NCBI RefSeq assembly: GCF_028858725.1
Contig: NC_084760.1
Location: 82,032,367 to 82,096,366 of the forward strand
Direction of reading: 5' to 3'
Source of the DNA: Colius striatus
Taxonomy: Eukaryota; Chordata; Aves; Coliiformes; Coliidae
DNA: 64,000 nucleotides
Shown one piece after another: positions 49,373 to 62,900 of this stretch. A model generated the notes under the pieces. That model did not search any database and was not told the DNA's origin. It was given only the letters and a program-made list of their open reading frames with translations. Position 1 is the stretch's first letter; each line of letters opens with the position of its first letter. The translations under genes were made by a program, and so were the position numbers.

Positions 49373-49900
49373 ATCATTTGTAGCACAAAAGAGGCTCCAC
49401 CTCTTGTTTGACCCTTTCAGACTCTTTCACCACACATTATTCCTAAATTGAAGTTCTTTTCTAACAGCCCTAGGAGTTTACTGCTCCTTCCTCCCACCTT
49501 TATCTGGTATTTCTTGTTTTCCATGTGTGTGGGCAACACCAGTGCCTGGCAGCTGTACACCCACAAGGTGGTTTCTCAAGGAGCCATGAACTGTCGGTGG
49601 CTTGGTCAGAAGCATAGCATCTTCTTCAACTTGCAAACTAGTGTCAAGTGTACAAGAGGCAATGACCCTTTCTCTGCAGATAGGAGAAGTAGAAATAAAC
49701 CTGGTGACAAGAAACTACGATTAGGTAAATGTTAGTCAGAAAAAGAAGGCTCTAAACATAAGTGGATGTCCTTACTCATGGTAATAAAAGAAGGTGCAAA
49801 CTCTGAAAATTTTATGTTCTGGTGCAATTTTAGGATTGTAGTTAGGTCAATGTATAATTTAAAGTATTGGCTTCAGTGGGAATACTTGTGCTCTCAGCTC

Positions 49901-49922
49901 TATGTGTGTGTGTGTGTATGTG
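49901..49922. repeat. (TG)n microsatellite
   Basis: A tract of alternating TG with one TATG interruption. It is short and possibly polymorphic. Confidence 0.8.
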
Positions 49923-50248
49923 TTACGTATCTGTCGGAGTGATTTTAATTCTATTTTTGCTCTTTCTGCAGCACTTAACAACTGCTTATAACTTTCTGAA
50001 ACTTCATGTGCCAAGCCAAAGTCTTCCAGATGGTTTCCTTTTGAAACTGGTTTCATGCATGCGAGCTTGAGGCAAACCAGTTCAGCCCTTTAAAATCAGG
50101 AATGGCCTTTATTTCTGTGTGCTGGTTTTAAATCTTTCAGAAATGTTTCCTAAGCCATGCAGTTGTTTTCAATTAGAGGTCAGCCTTGCTAGCTGCAAGA
50201 AACTGCTCTCCTGAGATTTGTGACTGAACGCTTCATAGGGATGTAGAG

Positions 50249-50280
50249 TTTACCTTTTTTGTTTTACCTTTTTTGTTTTA
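50249..50280. repeat. Short tandem duplication
   Basis: A 14-nt unit (tttaccttttttgt) occurs twice head to tail within an otherwise unique sequence. Confidence 0.75.
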
Positions 50281-51724
50281 GTAGCTTTCTTGAAATAGTT
50301 CTAAAAATACATGATGGCTTGTTCGTATGATAATAGTGTGCTGTGTTCCCCAATGTGCATAAGTTTCAGGTTTCCACTTAGATGAGTGAAATAAATACTT
50401 GGGGCTTAAATCTACAAGCAAAGTGAGACATAGGCAAGGAAGAGTGTAGAGTAGGCTCCTCAAATGGAATATATAAACTCACAAGGTATTAAATTTGTCG
50501 CTACAGATTTTGCTGAAATTTAAAAATGTTCCACCTATATAATTTTTCTCTGTGGGAGGCTGAGGAAAACGTTGGGAAACCTTGCACTAACAGAGAGGGG
50601 TCCGTAGGACAGGGTAAGTCTTTGCTGATGGCAAAACAGCAAGACCCTCCTGGAGCTGTTTTATTCTTGTGACTCAGGAAAAGACTTCCAGAAAGCACTG
50701 TGACTGAAACTCACTTGGGAAACACTGAACTGCTCTCGAAAGGCAGTTAGAAATGCCACTCTCAATTTGGTGGTTGAATCTGTTCAATGGCTTTGGTGTC
50801 CCTTGTGTCACCGTCTCACCTGTTGACTGGTGTCAGCAAGGATGTACCTATACTGATGTCCTGGTCCCAGTATACTACACCAAGAAGGTGTCCAGCTGAT
50901 GAGAGGGGGGAAAACCCCTTCTTGTCTCAGCTGCTGCTTGACATCCTTCTCTGGTGGCGTGGTTTTCAGAGCCCATAGCTTGCTTAAATCGTCCTTGTGA
51001 AGTTCCTCTTGGCTGATGTGGTGCTCTCCACCTAGCCAGGAGTGGAGGTAGGTCTCCCTGATACACCCAAATCAAAACACATGTTGCTGTGTGGCATTTC
51101 TTTTCCTTTTGTAAAGACAGGGCAGAATGAGGGTGGAGCAGATGGGTGTACCCGCCTCAAACGAGAGCAAGGACAAACAGAGAAATGTAAGGGTGAGAGA
51201 GCCACTCTTCTCAGGCATCATAACTCTCTCTTTGATTGAGCCTCATCAAAGCAGAAAGCTGTAATATCTTCTGGTATTTCTTGCAACAGGAAGGCTTCAG
51301 AAGAGTTGGGGAAACTCAGAGCAGACTTGTCCCCAGTTATCGGGCGAGACTGGTAAATGTACTCGTCCTGGGGATGAAAGATGTCTTTGCAACCTGTGAA
51401 TTATTTATAGTGGCTCTGGTAATCAGTAACTAGTGAAGGGCATGAGATAAACCAGAGTGGTTTACTGGAGTTAGCACATGGGAGACATTTTAAGATACAG
51501 GTATGGTCTAGCACCTATCAAGCAGTTCTCCTTGTGTCCTACTTGCCATTTTTGCATCATGGTCTTCCTAAAGGGGCAAGGGGTCTGTGTGCTTCCTAGT
51601 TTGCCTGCAGTTCTGCATCTGTATTAGGGAAACACAGCTAGTATTTCAGCCCATATTTGTGCCCTCATGCTTATCCACGGACAAATTGCATTCTGATTCT
51701 CTGCTGGCAAGCCCAGGCATTATC

Positions 51725-51840
51725 TGCTTGGGCTGTAAACACTGGGAGCAAGGCCGCTATGGCTTTACCGCGCCTCGCTCAGAGGGAATCCAATCTCGGA
51801 CCAGACTTCGGACTTTCTTGAAATTCGAATAATTCTAAAG
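51725..51840 (+). mobile_element. Possible ancient amniote SINE tail
   Basis: A gctgtaaacactgggagcaa start, a tctcggaccagacttcgg-type middle and an aattcgaataattct end follow the order of an old amniote SINE 3' tail as I remember it (tgtaagctctttggggcagg...aatacaaataataa). Divergence is very high. Its unusually many CpGs also allow a different origin. Confidence 0.3.
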
Positions 51841-54800
51841 GTCACTGCTCCTGTGGAGACTGGGAGCAACTTGCACCCAAAGGAAGGGGAGAGCCTAGGC
51901 AACCATCTGCTTGTGAGCATTTGTAACATGCAGGTTAACCGATACTACTTTTTTTGTCATTCTCTGTAACTAACAGATTGCTTTGTGCTCCATGTAAATA
52001 GATGGGACAAAGTGTATGAAGAAGAGTCTGATTGTATGTGCTTCTCCTTAGTCTTTGGAAACCCAAAGGTTTCTTGACTTGCCTTGCAGCACCACAGCAG
52101 ATCTGCCAAGTTGCTGATAGGATAAGTCATTCCAGGAGACTTTTTGCTCCTCTAGCACATAAAGGACTTGGGAAAGCTTTTGGAAATGCTGACCCAGGAA
52201 AGGAAATTAAGTCTGAATGCTGTAGCTAACCTGATCCCTTCCTTGCTTGCAGCAGTGTTAATGAGGTGTGGCTTCACTGCAGTGAGCAGAGTGTAACCAC
52301 AACAGAGTTAAGGAGCAGGGAGAGGAGCCTGGGGCACAGGCTCCCTGCCTGCTGCTGCTTGGTGGGACATCCAATGGCCCAGTAATCCACAGTCCTTCCT
52401 GCCAAGTGTCCTTGGCCTACAACTTAGTTTTCTAGGAAAGGTCTAAGTAAGAATCTGACTCTGAAGCCCTCCCACTCCCTCGACTTGCCCCCATGTGGAC
52501 AGGTCAGTAGCTTACATGCCCGTGCCTTACTACCAACACTTCAACTGTTGTCCACTGAAGACAGCTCTTGACTTGTGTCAGGTGAAGGGCCAGTCTTTGC
52601 TCTTGGGTTACTTTTACTGCGAACGGATCAGCGGTGCATGATTTAATGAGTCTCCTTGACTCATTACACTGTCCCCTCCTTCCCTCAAGGGAAGGAACAG
52701 GCTGATGAATAACTCAAACTTGCAACCTGACCTGTAAGGATTTTTGCCACCAAGTATGTTTCTGCTGGTGTAACCCTGGGGCTCTTCTTGGAGTAGGTGA
52801 GGTGGTTCTGCTCTTCTCTCATCTCTCCTTTGGAAACAAACTTCTTGGTCTGTGATACTGGTATTCCCACCACGTAGTGAAAACACATCCTCTGGTGAGT
52901 TTAAAATAAACAGGAGTCTATATGAAATAGTAGCCTCAGTGGAAATCAATAGAGATCAGGACATGTGAACCTGGTACATTTGACATCCTTGTGTTGCTCT
53001 TTGTCTGAACATGGCTCCCATTGTACTGTGGTTGCTGCCTGGTAGGTAGCAGGGGACGCATGGCTGACTTTTCTTTATAGTTGCTTTCAAATATTTATCT
53101 GTACAAAGATAATGGGAGAACTGTGTTTCCTCTCGTCGTCAGAATTTCAGAAAGGATTTTAATCCTCTGTGTTCCTTCTGCTCAAAGAATCTTGACAAAA
53201 GTGGCTTCATCCTGCTGGCACAGGACCACCTCTCCTTTTTCCCCTCGGCCACGAGCAGGGATGTACTCAGCCTTCCCAGACTGAGGGCATGGCAGCCAAA
53301 TATTTATGTTCTGGAAACTCAGCTGAATCTGCTTTTCTGGCCTATAGGATACAATCTGTGAGAACTAATAGGCACTCCTGCTCTTTCTCATCTTTTCCTT
53401 TTCTTGCACCACTTTTAACTGGGGAGAAGCTGAGCAAAGTTGGAGGATGTACACTTCTGACTCCACTGTGACACATAGGTGCCCAGCACGTCCCAGAACC
53501 ATGTACCGGTTTCACTCTCGCCAGCATGGCCATTAGTGTGAGCACATCTTAAGGCAACACAGACCCAACTGCAGCTTCTAAGTGCTTGTGGCTTATGAAG
53601 GGTCTCTAATGAATTGTTTAAGACCTGAAAAGCTGCTGCAGGTCTATTCAGCTTTAAGTCAGACCTGAGACCATACCGTTTACAATAGGGCTGTCCACAG
53701 AGACTGCCTTAACGTGCTGGCTGCTTGTTTCTTTCCAGTGCTTCTCACTGCCTCCAGCCTGAAGGCTTTCTCTTCCTTTGCTGTAGCTCTAGTTGGGCAT
53801 TAAGAGTTTTACTGTATCTTTGGAGCACCTGGCACCAGAGAAGCGGGAGCATCGGTGTTCCTGGCCTTTGTGTTAATGATTCTGTTACAGGCTGTGCACT
53901 AACAAAGATAAGGATCATGTAAGGTCGCCTCCTGCCTCCCCAAGCCGTCGGAGTGAGGATGTACACTCTTACAAGGCTGTAAAATATAGCTCAGCAATTA
54001 TTAGGAAACTCAGGGGAGAACCCCCTGCTGACTAAGCTGTCCCTCTGCTTCTCAGAGACTGTCTCTTTTGCTTGGTACCGTCAAAGCCATGATGCTGGGG
54101 ACAGGAGGAGAGTGGAGGAGCACAGCAACGTGTGTGCTGGGATATGCCATGTGTGTGCCCATGTTTTCTCAGTGTGTGAGAGGACGGGCTGCAACCTCCT
54201 CACCTGCCTCCCTGCACACGAAGACCAGGTGTTTCACAGCTGCTAATCCCTCTGTGTTCAATGCATCTCACCCTTGCTCTAGGCAGGAAAGCAGTTCTCC
54301 CCTGAGTCCTGATGTGAAGCAAAATTTGTCTCCTCTTCCTGTTTCATCAAAGAAACTCTGCAAAGGAAGTGTTCCTTCAGCTGCAGAAAGGCACTGTGAG
54401 CTCCTGCAGGACACTCCTTGCAGAGCACAGTCATCAGCTGCTGGGGCAAAGAGGTGAGAAGGGCCTCGCCTGCTTGCCCCTTTAATCCATGCCCATTTAT
54501 CCTATACCCGTGTGTTACATTTACATTGTGGTGGTAAAGTACGGCCTGGTGGCTGCAAGGGAGACGTTTCCTCTGTAACGTAACTGAGAAGTGTAACCTT
54601 GGACTGTCCACTGCAATCTAGTCAGGTACAATACCCATGTTAAGCTTTGCCCTATTAACTGCTTGATAGAATAGCTGGGTTGGTAGATACCAAGATGGTA
54701 TCTAAAGTCATGGTTAAGGCAGTGTGGGTTTTGTTTCTTTTCCAAAACAAGGCTCCTCATTAGCATGCACACAGGCAGCAGTGTGTCAGGGGAAACACCT

Positions 54801-56946
54801 AAGGCTGGCTGGCTAAACGTGTACATGGCTCCTCTGCACATGGGAGGAGCAGCCGCGGAGCTGCAGTGCTGCTGGGTGCTACTCCGACTGCAGCCTACTT
54901 GGTATGCAAAGGTACCTTTTCTGCAGTGGAAAGGCTTTGATTCACCCAGGGTGAGATCACTTTATTAGCATTGCAAAAGTGCTGAGAGCCTATACGGCTG
55001 ATAACCTTCTGCTCAGCCATCACATATGTGATCCTAGCAGAGATAATTTGGAAAGGTGTGTTTATTGCTTTGCACTTAGCAGATAGGGATATGCCTGCCA
55101 GTTTCACAAGAGTGTCCTTGGTTAAAGTCTGTTGCTAGGCAATAGTTTAAGACAAGGAATATACACAAATTCCCTAATGCTCAATTTTTAGGGCTTTAGG
55201 CACTCGTAGGAGTGAGGTATAGCAACAACTTGCTTCTGTCCAGTGCACCCAAAAGCAATGTTAATCTTTTTTAGCCTGGGAACAGCATGAAATTGTAAGG
55301 ATCTGCAGTATGTTCCCCCTCCTGCATCCAGCTGCAGCACATGGCAGAATATGCAGGTCAGATGACTAACCAGCTTTACTCCTCATTGGAGGTGACAAGA
55401 TACAGAGAAAGGACAACTCCTGCCTGTGCTTTTTTTTATGGCAGGCTTCTGCATGGGGAGATGACGAGGAGGCAGACAGAGAATTTTGCTTTTTATCCCT
55501 CTTTCTGCTTCTGTGCACACCATCCACATGTCCCCTGTGTCACCTCAGCAGCAGGTCTGTCACCCACATTGCCTCGTGCCCATCAGCCAGTGAGTCACTT
55601 TGTAAGTGAAGGGGAACCCTGCCATTGGCAGTTTTCTGCTGCCCACCTGTCATGGATCGTGTACAAAAGGTTGGACAGACTTCATCTAAAATTGAACCTG
55701 CTCCTTCATTCTCTACCTGCTCCTTTAAGTCACTCAGTTTGCACTTGTCTCCACTGAGCAGTTTTCCCTGCCTTTGGAGGATCCAAGCACTGCAGTGTGG
55801 GCAGGACGTGAGCCCCATTCCAGCATCTCAGCAGAAGCCTCGTGGAGAGAGAGCCTTCTTGATTTCTGCTCTCCCTGTTTCTCCAGTGAGTGTGAGGGAA
55901 AAGCTGGTAGCTACAGGAGCTTGGCAGCAGCAGTGGGCTTGAGCCAAAATGACACACAGGATGCAAACAGAGTCATAAAGTATATGTGGCACTGTGATGC
56001 ATATCAGAGCGATGTGCGGGGTAATGTTTCCCTGGCTTTATTCTTAGTAACAGAGAGAAGTGATCTGCCCACCTTAGCTGTTGGGACGTTACAGTGCCCA
56101 CTGAAGAGGCTGCCCGTGTCTGGATGCAGCATTGGCTCCGAAGCCCGGCTCTGCAGCGGCCTGCGCCTGCCCTGCATGGCCGGCCTGTACCCTGCCTCAC
56201 TGCACAGGGCCTGGCCCGGGAAACCACGAGCCTGCACATGCTGGCTCCCGCTCCTGGCGCTCAGTGCCATAGATGAAAACATGCCCAAGAAATGACTCTG
56301 TTCCCTCAGGAATAAGGAAAGACCAGCCTGGCTAAAATGGGAGGAGAAAGTTCCACATCCGTGTAGTTACTAACTCTTTATTTGGAAAAAAATAAAAGCC
56401 CAGAACTGTTTGTCTGGTGCTTCTTGGACATTTGGCTTAACATTAAAATGACCTTCGCACAAACTTTCTCCAGCTTCTTCCCAGAGGAGAAGACAGAAGT
56501 TACAATTTTCTTTCCGTCAGCTCTTGCTTCAGAGCAGCAGTTTGAGAACTGAGCTTCAGCTGCCTTCTCTAGTGAGGCCACAAACAAAGCCACTGCATTT
56601 TAGCTCAGCAGATATTAACCCCTTAGTCTGCAGGTGAGTCACTAAAATGCCATCTGGCAAGAGGTCTAGTGAGCTTCTCTGGAGTATGTTCTAAAGCAGG
56701 CAAGGGATCTTCCTTCTCAAGCGCTCTGGGATTTCCAGGTCTGAGATCTCTGAAGCTCTGGCCATGGCATTGCCTTCTCCCTCCCTATGTGCTACCTCAG
56801 AAAGTGTGTGTTGGGCTGAGAGGGTCCTGAAAGAAGGCAAGGAAGACCTTTGCTTTTGGTATAGCTACATGGTTCCTCCAAATCCTGCTGCCAAACACTG
56901 GCAACATCATTTTCTGCCAGCGGCCTTGCTTTGCGACTTTCCCTTG
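51841..56946. other. Intergenic DNA, no gene recognised
   Basis: Somewhat higher in GC than the desert to its left. Overlapping open frames near 54.1-54.6 and 55.3-56.3 kb show no domain and no convincing splice context. A GC- and CpG-richer patch lies at about 56.09-56.27 kb. Confidence 0.5.
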
Positions 56947-57175
56947 CACAGAATCACAGCATGGTTGAAATTTGAAGGCACTTCTGGAAACCGCCCAGTC
57001 CAACCTCCTTCTCTTGACAGGGTCAAACATAGCAGGCTGCAAGATTTGGTGGGTTTTTTTCTCTTTCCAAGGGTGTATGCCCCTCAGTGTCTCTGGGGAA
57101 CCCATTCCAGTGCTTGACTACCCTCACCAAAAGAAGCTGAGTTTCATGTTTAAATGGATTTTCTGGTATTTCACT
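56947..57175 (-). mobile_element. Old CR1 LINE fragment
   Basis: The reverse-complement CR1 terminus cacagaatcacagcatgg is followed by a degenerate agtccaacctcc block, ggggaacccattccagtgc and actaccctcacc. Divergence is high, and the 5' limit near 57175 is approximate. Confidence 0.7.
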
Positions 57176-58762
57176 ACCACCACCAACATACCCTCATCTG
57201 AGCCAGGCCAGGAGTTCCTGCCTTCGAGTATCTGCTCTGAGAAGGAAGGATTGCCTTCCTTCATCTGCCGTTTCTGGGATGCTACATGTGTTTCCATGTC
57301 AACCAGCTCTCTCTCTCTCCCAGGCAGAAGGAGGTGGCAAAATCTCCTCTTGGTTTCTAGTAGATTTAAGTGCCTGCTTACATGTTTCTTACAGGCATGT
57401 GAAGACTTATGTGCAAAACGTAACTTGAAATGTGAGCTCATCTATTTAGTGTGCACTCTGGTGACAGTGTTCTGGACCACCTTTGTGCTTTGTGGACAAC
57501 ATCAACAAAGGCATCTCGAGATTATGCCCTACCTTTTCTGCAAGTTACTTTTTAACCTGATAAGAATACTATTATCATATGGCCTCTAAAGGCCAAGAAC
57601 ACCAATGCCTGGGCTGTTGTTAACAAACGTGGTGAGAGGTTTCCTGTGTATTCCCCTGGGAGGGTTTGATCATGGAAGTGATTTTTACCCAGTTCCACTA
57701 AATATGTCTCCAATTTTCCTGTCTCTACATCAAATGTTACATGTTAAGGAGCCTAGAATAACAGCTGCTGCCACTCATGTTAACTGAGAGGAACACAAGA
57801 CACTGAAGTGTCTAGTTTCTCATCACTTACAGGAGGGATAAAAGTATCTGTTGTACTGACTAGTCCATCAAATATGAATGATGCAGATAGAGTGGCTGTT
57901 TGCACACAGCGATCTATTTTAGTTAAATTGAAAACACACACAGGGGAGTGTTTCAGCTTTGTGGATAGAAAACACTGGAAACGTTTGGGTTTTGTCTTGT
58001 TTTGCCTTTTCTGTCTGCCAGTGACAATTAGCTCTCAGGTGTGCCCAGCCTGAAGCTGGGAGAGGGTGAGCTCTCTTCTTCTAGGACGAAGATCCAAATA
58101 TCTTTAGTTATCCAACCAAAGCTCATAAAATTGAGGACAAGGTGCTTGCCTCCCTTTATTGTTCTAATTTTACCAAAATACCCAACTCTTTTGTACAGTG
58201 TTAACATAAGCATTTGCAAAGCCAGTCCCTCTGGAGGATGACAGCAATTGTTTTGCTTAATGTTTAATGGCTTCCTCTCCCTCTGGACTCTGTGCCAGTG
58301 CATATTGTAATGAATAAGCTCTGGAAGAATATTATAGCTTCACTTTATCTATTAGGACACTTTACATCAAAATTTATTTTGCCTTACCATGAATTTTATA
58401 AACACACAAATTAAAGATACATACGCAATAACTGCTTGCAGAGAGCCTTGTCTGCAGCAAACCCATGTTAGGAGAATGAATTACTCTGAAGAAAAACACT
58501 TAACCTTTGTGGATTTCCTGGTACTGTGTTTATTAATGCCCTGGCTTTGTTATGAAGTAATATCTCTGTGTTACCTGAAAACACTCTCCAGATTTGAAGT
58601 TTAGTGTACAGCACTAAGGTTTCCTCTCAACACACAAATTATACAGAAAGCAAAAAGCGAGGCCTCGTTCTGCTCTCCTGCATCCAGATGTGTCACCCTG
58701 GGCAAAGACTTTCAAAACCAGAACCAAATGATACAGACTAAACTGCTTTGGAGGAGGAAAAG

Positions 58763-58794
58763 AACAAACAAACAAGCAAACAAACAAACAAAAA
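58763..58794. repeat. (CAAA)n microsatellite
   Basis: Seven CAAA-type units with one CAAG interruption. On the - strand this is the same motif as the TTTG repeat near 4.77 kb. Confidence 0.85.
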
Positions 58795-59970
58795 GGCTTT
58801 GATTTCCATGGGCAAATGTTGATTATAACCAGAAAGCTTCACTGAATAGCCTTCATCAGGATTTGTCCACAGGGCTCGGTGGCTAATGTTTTGCTGTGGA
58901 AAATATTTCTCCAGCAGCAAATGAGGGAAAATAGCAGACTAACTTTTCTGGCAAAAGGTCTACTTCAGTTAGAAAAACAGTGCTCAGCATGCACATGCTT
59001 CTGTCAGGAAGACTGCTAGCAGTAATACAGCAAGTCTAGTACCTTTACAAGTAGTAAAAACACGCTTGGTACAGAGTAACCCACACAGAAACACGTTGCT
59101 GCAGGAGGCTATATGTGTGTGCAGGGCAGCACCAGCAGATATTTTCAGTGGCAAAACACCATTGAAGCTTCATACAGTATTTTTGCTATAACAAAAGCTA
59201 GTGATCAGTCACTGCAAATGGCAAGTGACCTCAGTAACCTGGCTTCCAGCTCTGACTGTGGCAAGATGGCAGCGTGTCCTGTTTACTGGGAGAGCTGTGA
59301 TCTAGGTAACCAGGGAGATGAAGTTGCAGGTGCCTGTCAGGGTGACTCACTTGCCATCATGCTTCTGACTGCATGGACATATGGGGCTATGCAATAAGGG
59401 CAATGGCAAAATTATGTTCAGTGGGGTTTAGATCTGTAGCCCTATTTCAAGGACATACTAACGGAAATGAAAGCAGGCATTGACTCTGATGTGTATTAGG
59501 GCAGACCGGTGTTCCTTGAATCCATTGTATTTGGGTTTTGTGGGATTTTATACTGCTTCTGTGGCACAGAGTTGCTTCTACCTTTCCTGGAAAAATACGT
59601 CATTGCATGCATGCAACATTATGCTTGTGTCTTATACAGCTGTAATTATAACCCTGCAGTCAGCAGAGAGCAAAGGTTATTGATTTCCACTGGCATGTTC
59701 CAGGTGATATTAATACAATCAGAATAAAACTTTAACCTTGAGGGGAAAACTTCAGCCAAAGGCAACTTGGAATAATGAAACCTATCATACAAGCCATATC
59801 ATCCTGACAGGAATTGACAAGCAATACTAACCTGACTGAAACTCCAGCCTCTTTACAGGTCCAAACACCTGGCACTGGCTGAAAAGGTTGGCATTGGAGT
59901 GAGGTGGTCCTGAGGACAAGTATGCTCTAGCTAGTAGCATATCTGAGTCTTGCAATAATTTAACTGTAGA

Positions 59971-59994
59971 GTAAGAAGAAGAAGACGAAGAAAG
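59971..59994. repeat. (GAA)n microsatellite
   Basis: Imperfect GAA units, with one GAC interruption. Confidence 0.75.
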
Positions 59995-62900
59995 CCAATA
60001 GTTGCTGCTTCTGCACATCAGCATCATCATCTACTTCTTTATCCTTGGCATCTTGTGAATTTGGTATAGAACAGTTACTGTTGTGGAAGAAGGGGTGGGT
60101 ATGGAGGGATGCTGCAGATACTGCCCATAAAGTAAGTAGAAGACTTGGAAAGGGACAGGGGGAGGAATCAATATGATGGAGAAAGGAAGATCTGAATTCC
60201 TGCAACTGCTGTTCTCAGGTGTTTAACTTCCACCTTAGAAAAGGAAGCAGCTTGTAAGAAACTTCTAATTTAGATAGGTTATGGACCAATAGACTTCAGT
60301 CTCCTATGAACTACATGAACAGCCTTATTTATTGCTGGAGGTTGTAAGAGGTTAACCCAGCATATTGGGATTGTAACTTTTCTCAAGAGGAATACAAAGA
60401 GTTTCACAGATGGGCTGAGCAACCGAAGCTCCTGGTCCAAGTGCTGTACTCTGCAAAGACAGGTGAAGAAAGGTTAGTTAATCCTGATAGAAGCTTACCC
60501 GAATAACATACCTTGCAACTATTTAGATTTTTCTCCTATAAGAGGGGAGAAGATGAGACTGAAGTAGATTAGTGATATATCAGCCTTTCTTGTAGGAGGG
60601 AATTTTAGGACTGTTCTTTCTAGTGAAACCAAAACAGCTCTGATTTTGAAACAGGCTTCATTGCCCTGGAGCTAGAGTACAATGAGTTGTAACTTGAAAC
60701 TAAAACATAACTTTGTATTTCTTATCAGCATTATCTGATCACAAATGAGTATTTCCTAACTACAACAGTGGATTTCAACTCTTGAACAAAACTGCTTGCG
60801 TCTCTTTATATGCTAGGTTTTGCATAATGAAGTATTGTTTGTGGATGAACATCTCTCTTTTCATAATAGGTTCGTAACAACATCTTTCATGTGGGATGCC
60901 TGGAAGCACAGCTGCCTGGCATTTTGGTTTGCCTGGCGTAGCTATCAAAATGAGTGAAACTCTGTGTACATGGACTGGAGAATGTGGACATGCTGTCAAA
61001 TCCATTGATCAAAAGAGTTAAGGATATTTTTCAGCCCTGTAAGTCAGTTGTTAGCCTCTCATTCAATAGTGAGCCCTATACAACAAATCCTCTGCTCTCT
61101 TGCAAAACATGGCACGCTCCTTGTCTTTACAGATGTTTCGGAGTGGGTTTTTTTGTGTTTTCTTAGAGGTTTTCAACACGTGCACATTCTCATCTTCCAC
61201 CTCACTCTCCCCAATGCAATCATCTGTGTGCGTGATTGACCTAAGTGATCACCATGGTTTCCAATTCAATTCAGGTCCCTAAAGAGGTCTTTTAATTAAG
61301 AAGTTCTAATAGAATCTTGGAGAAAACTTCTAAATCCCCAGTCTTCAGGCTGTGAGCTACAAATCCCAGTGGTGTCTATGGCCAACATGTCCTTTTTGGA
61401 AAGGTCATATCCTATGCAAAAATTTGCTTAAGTAAATCTGACAGATGAAGCCATCCCACAGTACATTTCTAGGGATCACACAGAAAGTTGAAAAGCTCCG
61501 TTGAGCAGTGAGTAATGACCAGGAGAGCAGTGTGTTGGGAGCAGGTGTGCACAGAAATGTCAGCGTGTGAAGCTGTTAGCTACAGTCTCTGGAAGGTACT
61601 CAGCCCATCTCCCAGCCAGTTCAGGCACTGCTGCAGCCCAGGGGAGCTCTGCCAGCGCTGGCACTACAGGACTTCAGTACTGCTTTGCTGTTTGTAAAAG
61701 TGCACTTGAGTTGGTAGCGAGACCCAAAATATTTAAGAACTCGTTTTCACCCAGAGTGTGTGTGAGCTGGCTGCGGGCTTTAATGACCGTCACCTGAATT
61801 GCAGAAGTGTACATGGGGAATATTTCCAAAAGTACTTGCAACCGGTCTCTGTTTATTTCAGTGTGGACAATCTCACCTTGTGTGGAGCAGCGTATGCTGA
61901 TGTTTACCCAGCAGCTTGTGCTAATCTCCAGGAAACAACTTGTGCTTGCTGGACTGTGAATGTGATGTTTGGTCGTGTTGTACTGAAACCTTTGAGAACA
62001 TTTTCACACCCAAATCTGCAGCATTAGCCACATATGAGAACAAAAAAGTGTGGCTGGAAAACACTTCTAGACTCTTTCAAGTATGATATTTACTGAAAAG
62101 CAAAGTTCCAGAAAACAGGAGCCACATATAAGCTTGAGATAACTTTGGTAAATAGTTCTTGGCTCGAAGACAACAAGGAAACTTTAAATGTTCTGTGTAG
62201 ATTGTTTCAGGATTAAACATCTTGAATTTTTGTTTCAAAATGCTCTCCCTTCTGGCAATTCTCTCAGAGCTTCTGGTCATATAAATGTGAGTTATTGAAG
62301 ATACTACTTGAGGACTCCTGGCAGAACAATATTTTGTTTCATTGGAAGTTTTTTAAAGCTCTTTATTTAGTTGAAAAGCTCTGAAGCTTTCCTTTGGAAT
62401 GTAGCTTGAAACAAAGTATATTTTTTAGCTTATTACTTCTCTGGCTGAACCAAAAGAGCTTTGCAAGTATCCAAGAGGAGACAATGGGAAAACAGAAGAT
62501 ATTAATAAATAAAAGCTTTGGTTGTGATAAGTCTTTCGCTTGACACAGCAGCTCTCCAAGTCCAGACCTGGACCACTTGTACAGAACTACCTGTACCTTT
62601 CTGTGCTTTGTAGTTTTTCCAATGTGTCTAATGTGGGCCATTGCTGATTTAAAGTCATATATACACTGCATTGATAAAATGAGTGGAAACTTCTCTTAGC
62701 TCTTCCTCCACAGAAGAAACCTCAAAACAAAGGGGTTTGAAGGAGGACTGTTCTTTTCTGTGACTAGGGAATGGTAGTCACGGGTGGGAGGCAGACTGCA
62801 GAAAGGAACAAAACCCAAGTCATGGTAATTTAACCAGTTCTGCACAGGAAAACATCCCTCTCTCGGCTAAACTCCTGGCAGACCTTGTTTCCCACCTGGT

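Larger units (their letters stand above)
49373..51724. other. Intergenic DNA, no gene recognised
   Basis: It holds the TG microsatellite and the 14-nt tandem duplication. Nothing else is recognised. Confidence 0.55.

Noticed and set aside
55774..56295. 173-codon open frame on the + strand
   Set aside because: Low similarity to anything known, overlapped by frames on the other strand, and partly explained by the GC-rich patch at 56.1 kb.
56972..57589. 205-codon open frame on the + strand
   Set aside because: It begins inside an antisense CR1 fragment, has no recognisable domain and no conserved start context.
60385..60440. Possible reverse-oriented MIR core (tttcacagatgggctgagc)
   Set aside because: Only a few words match and spacing is poor, so it is not distinguishable from chance.
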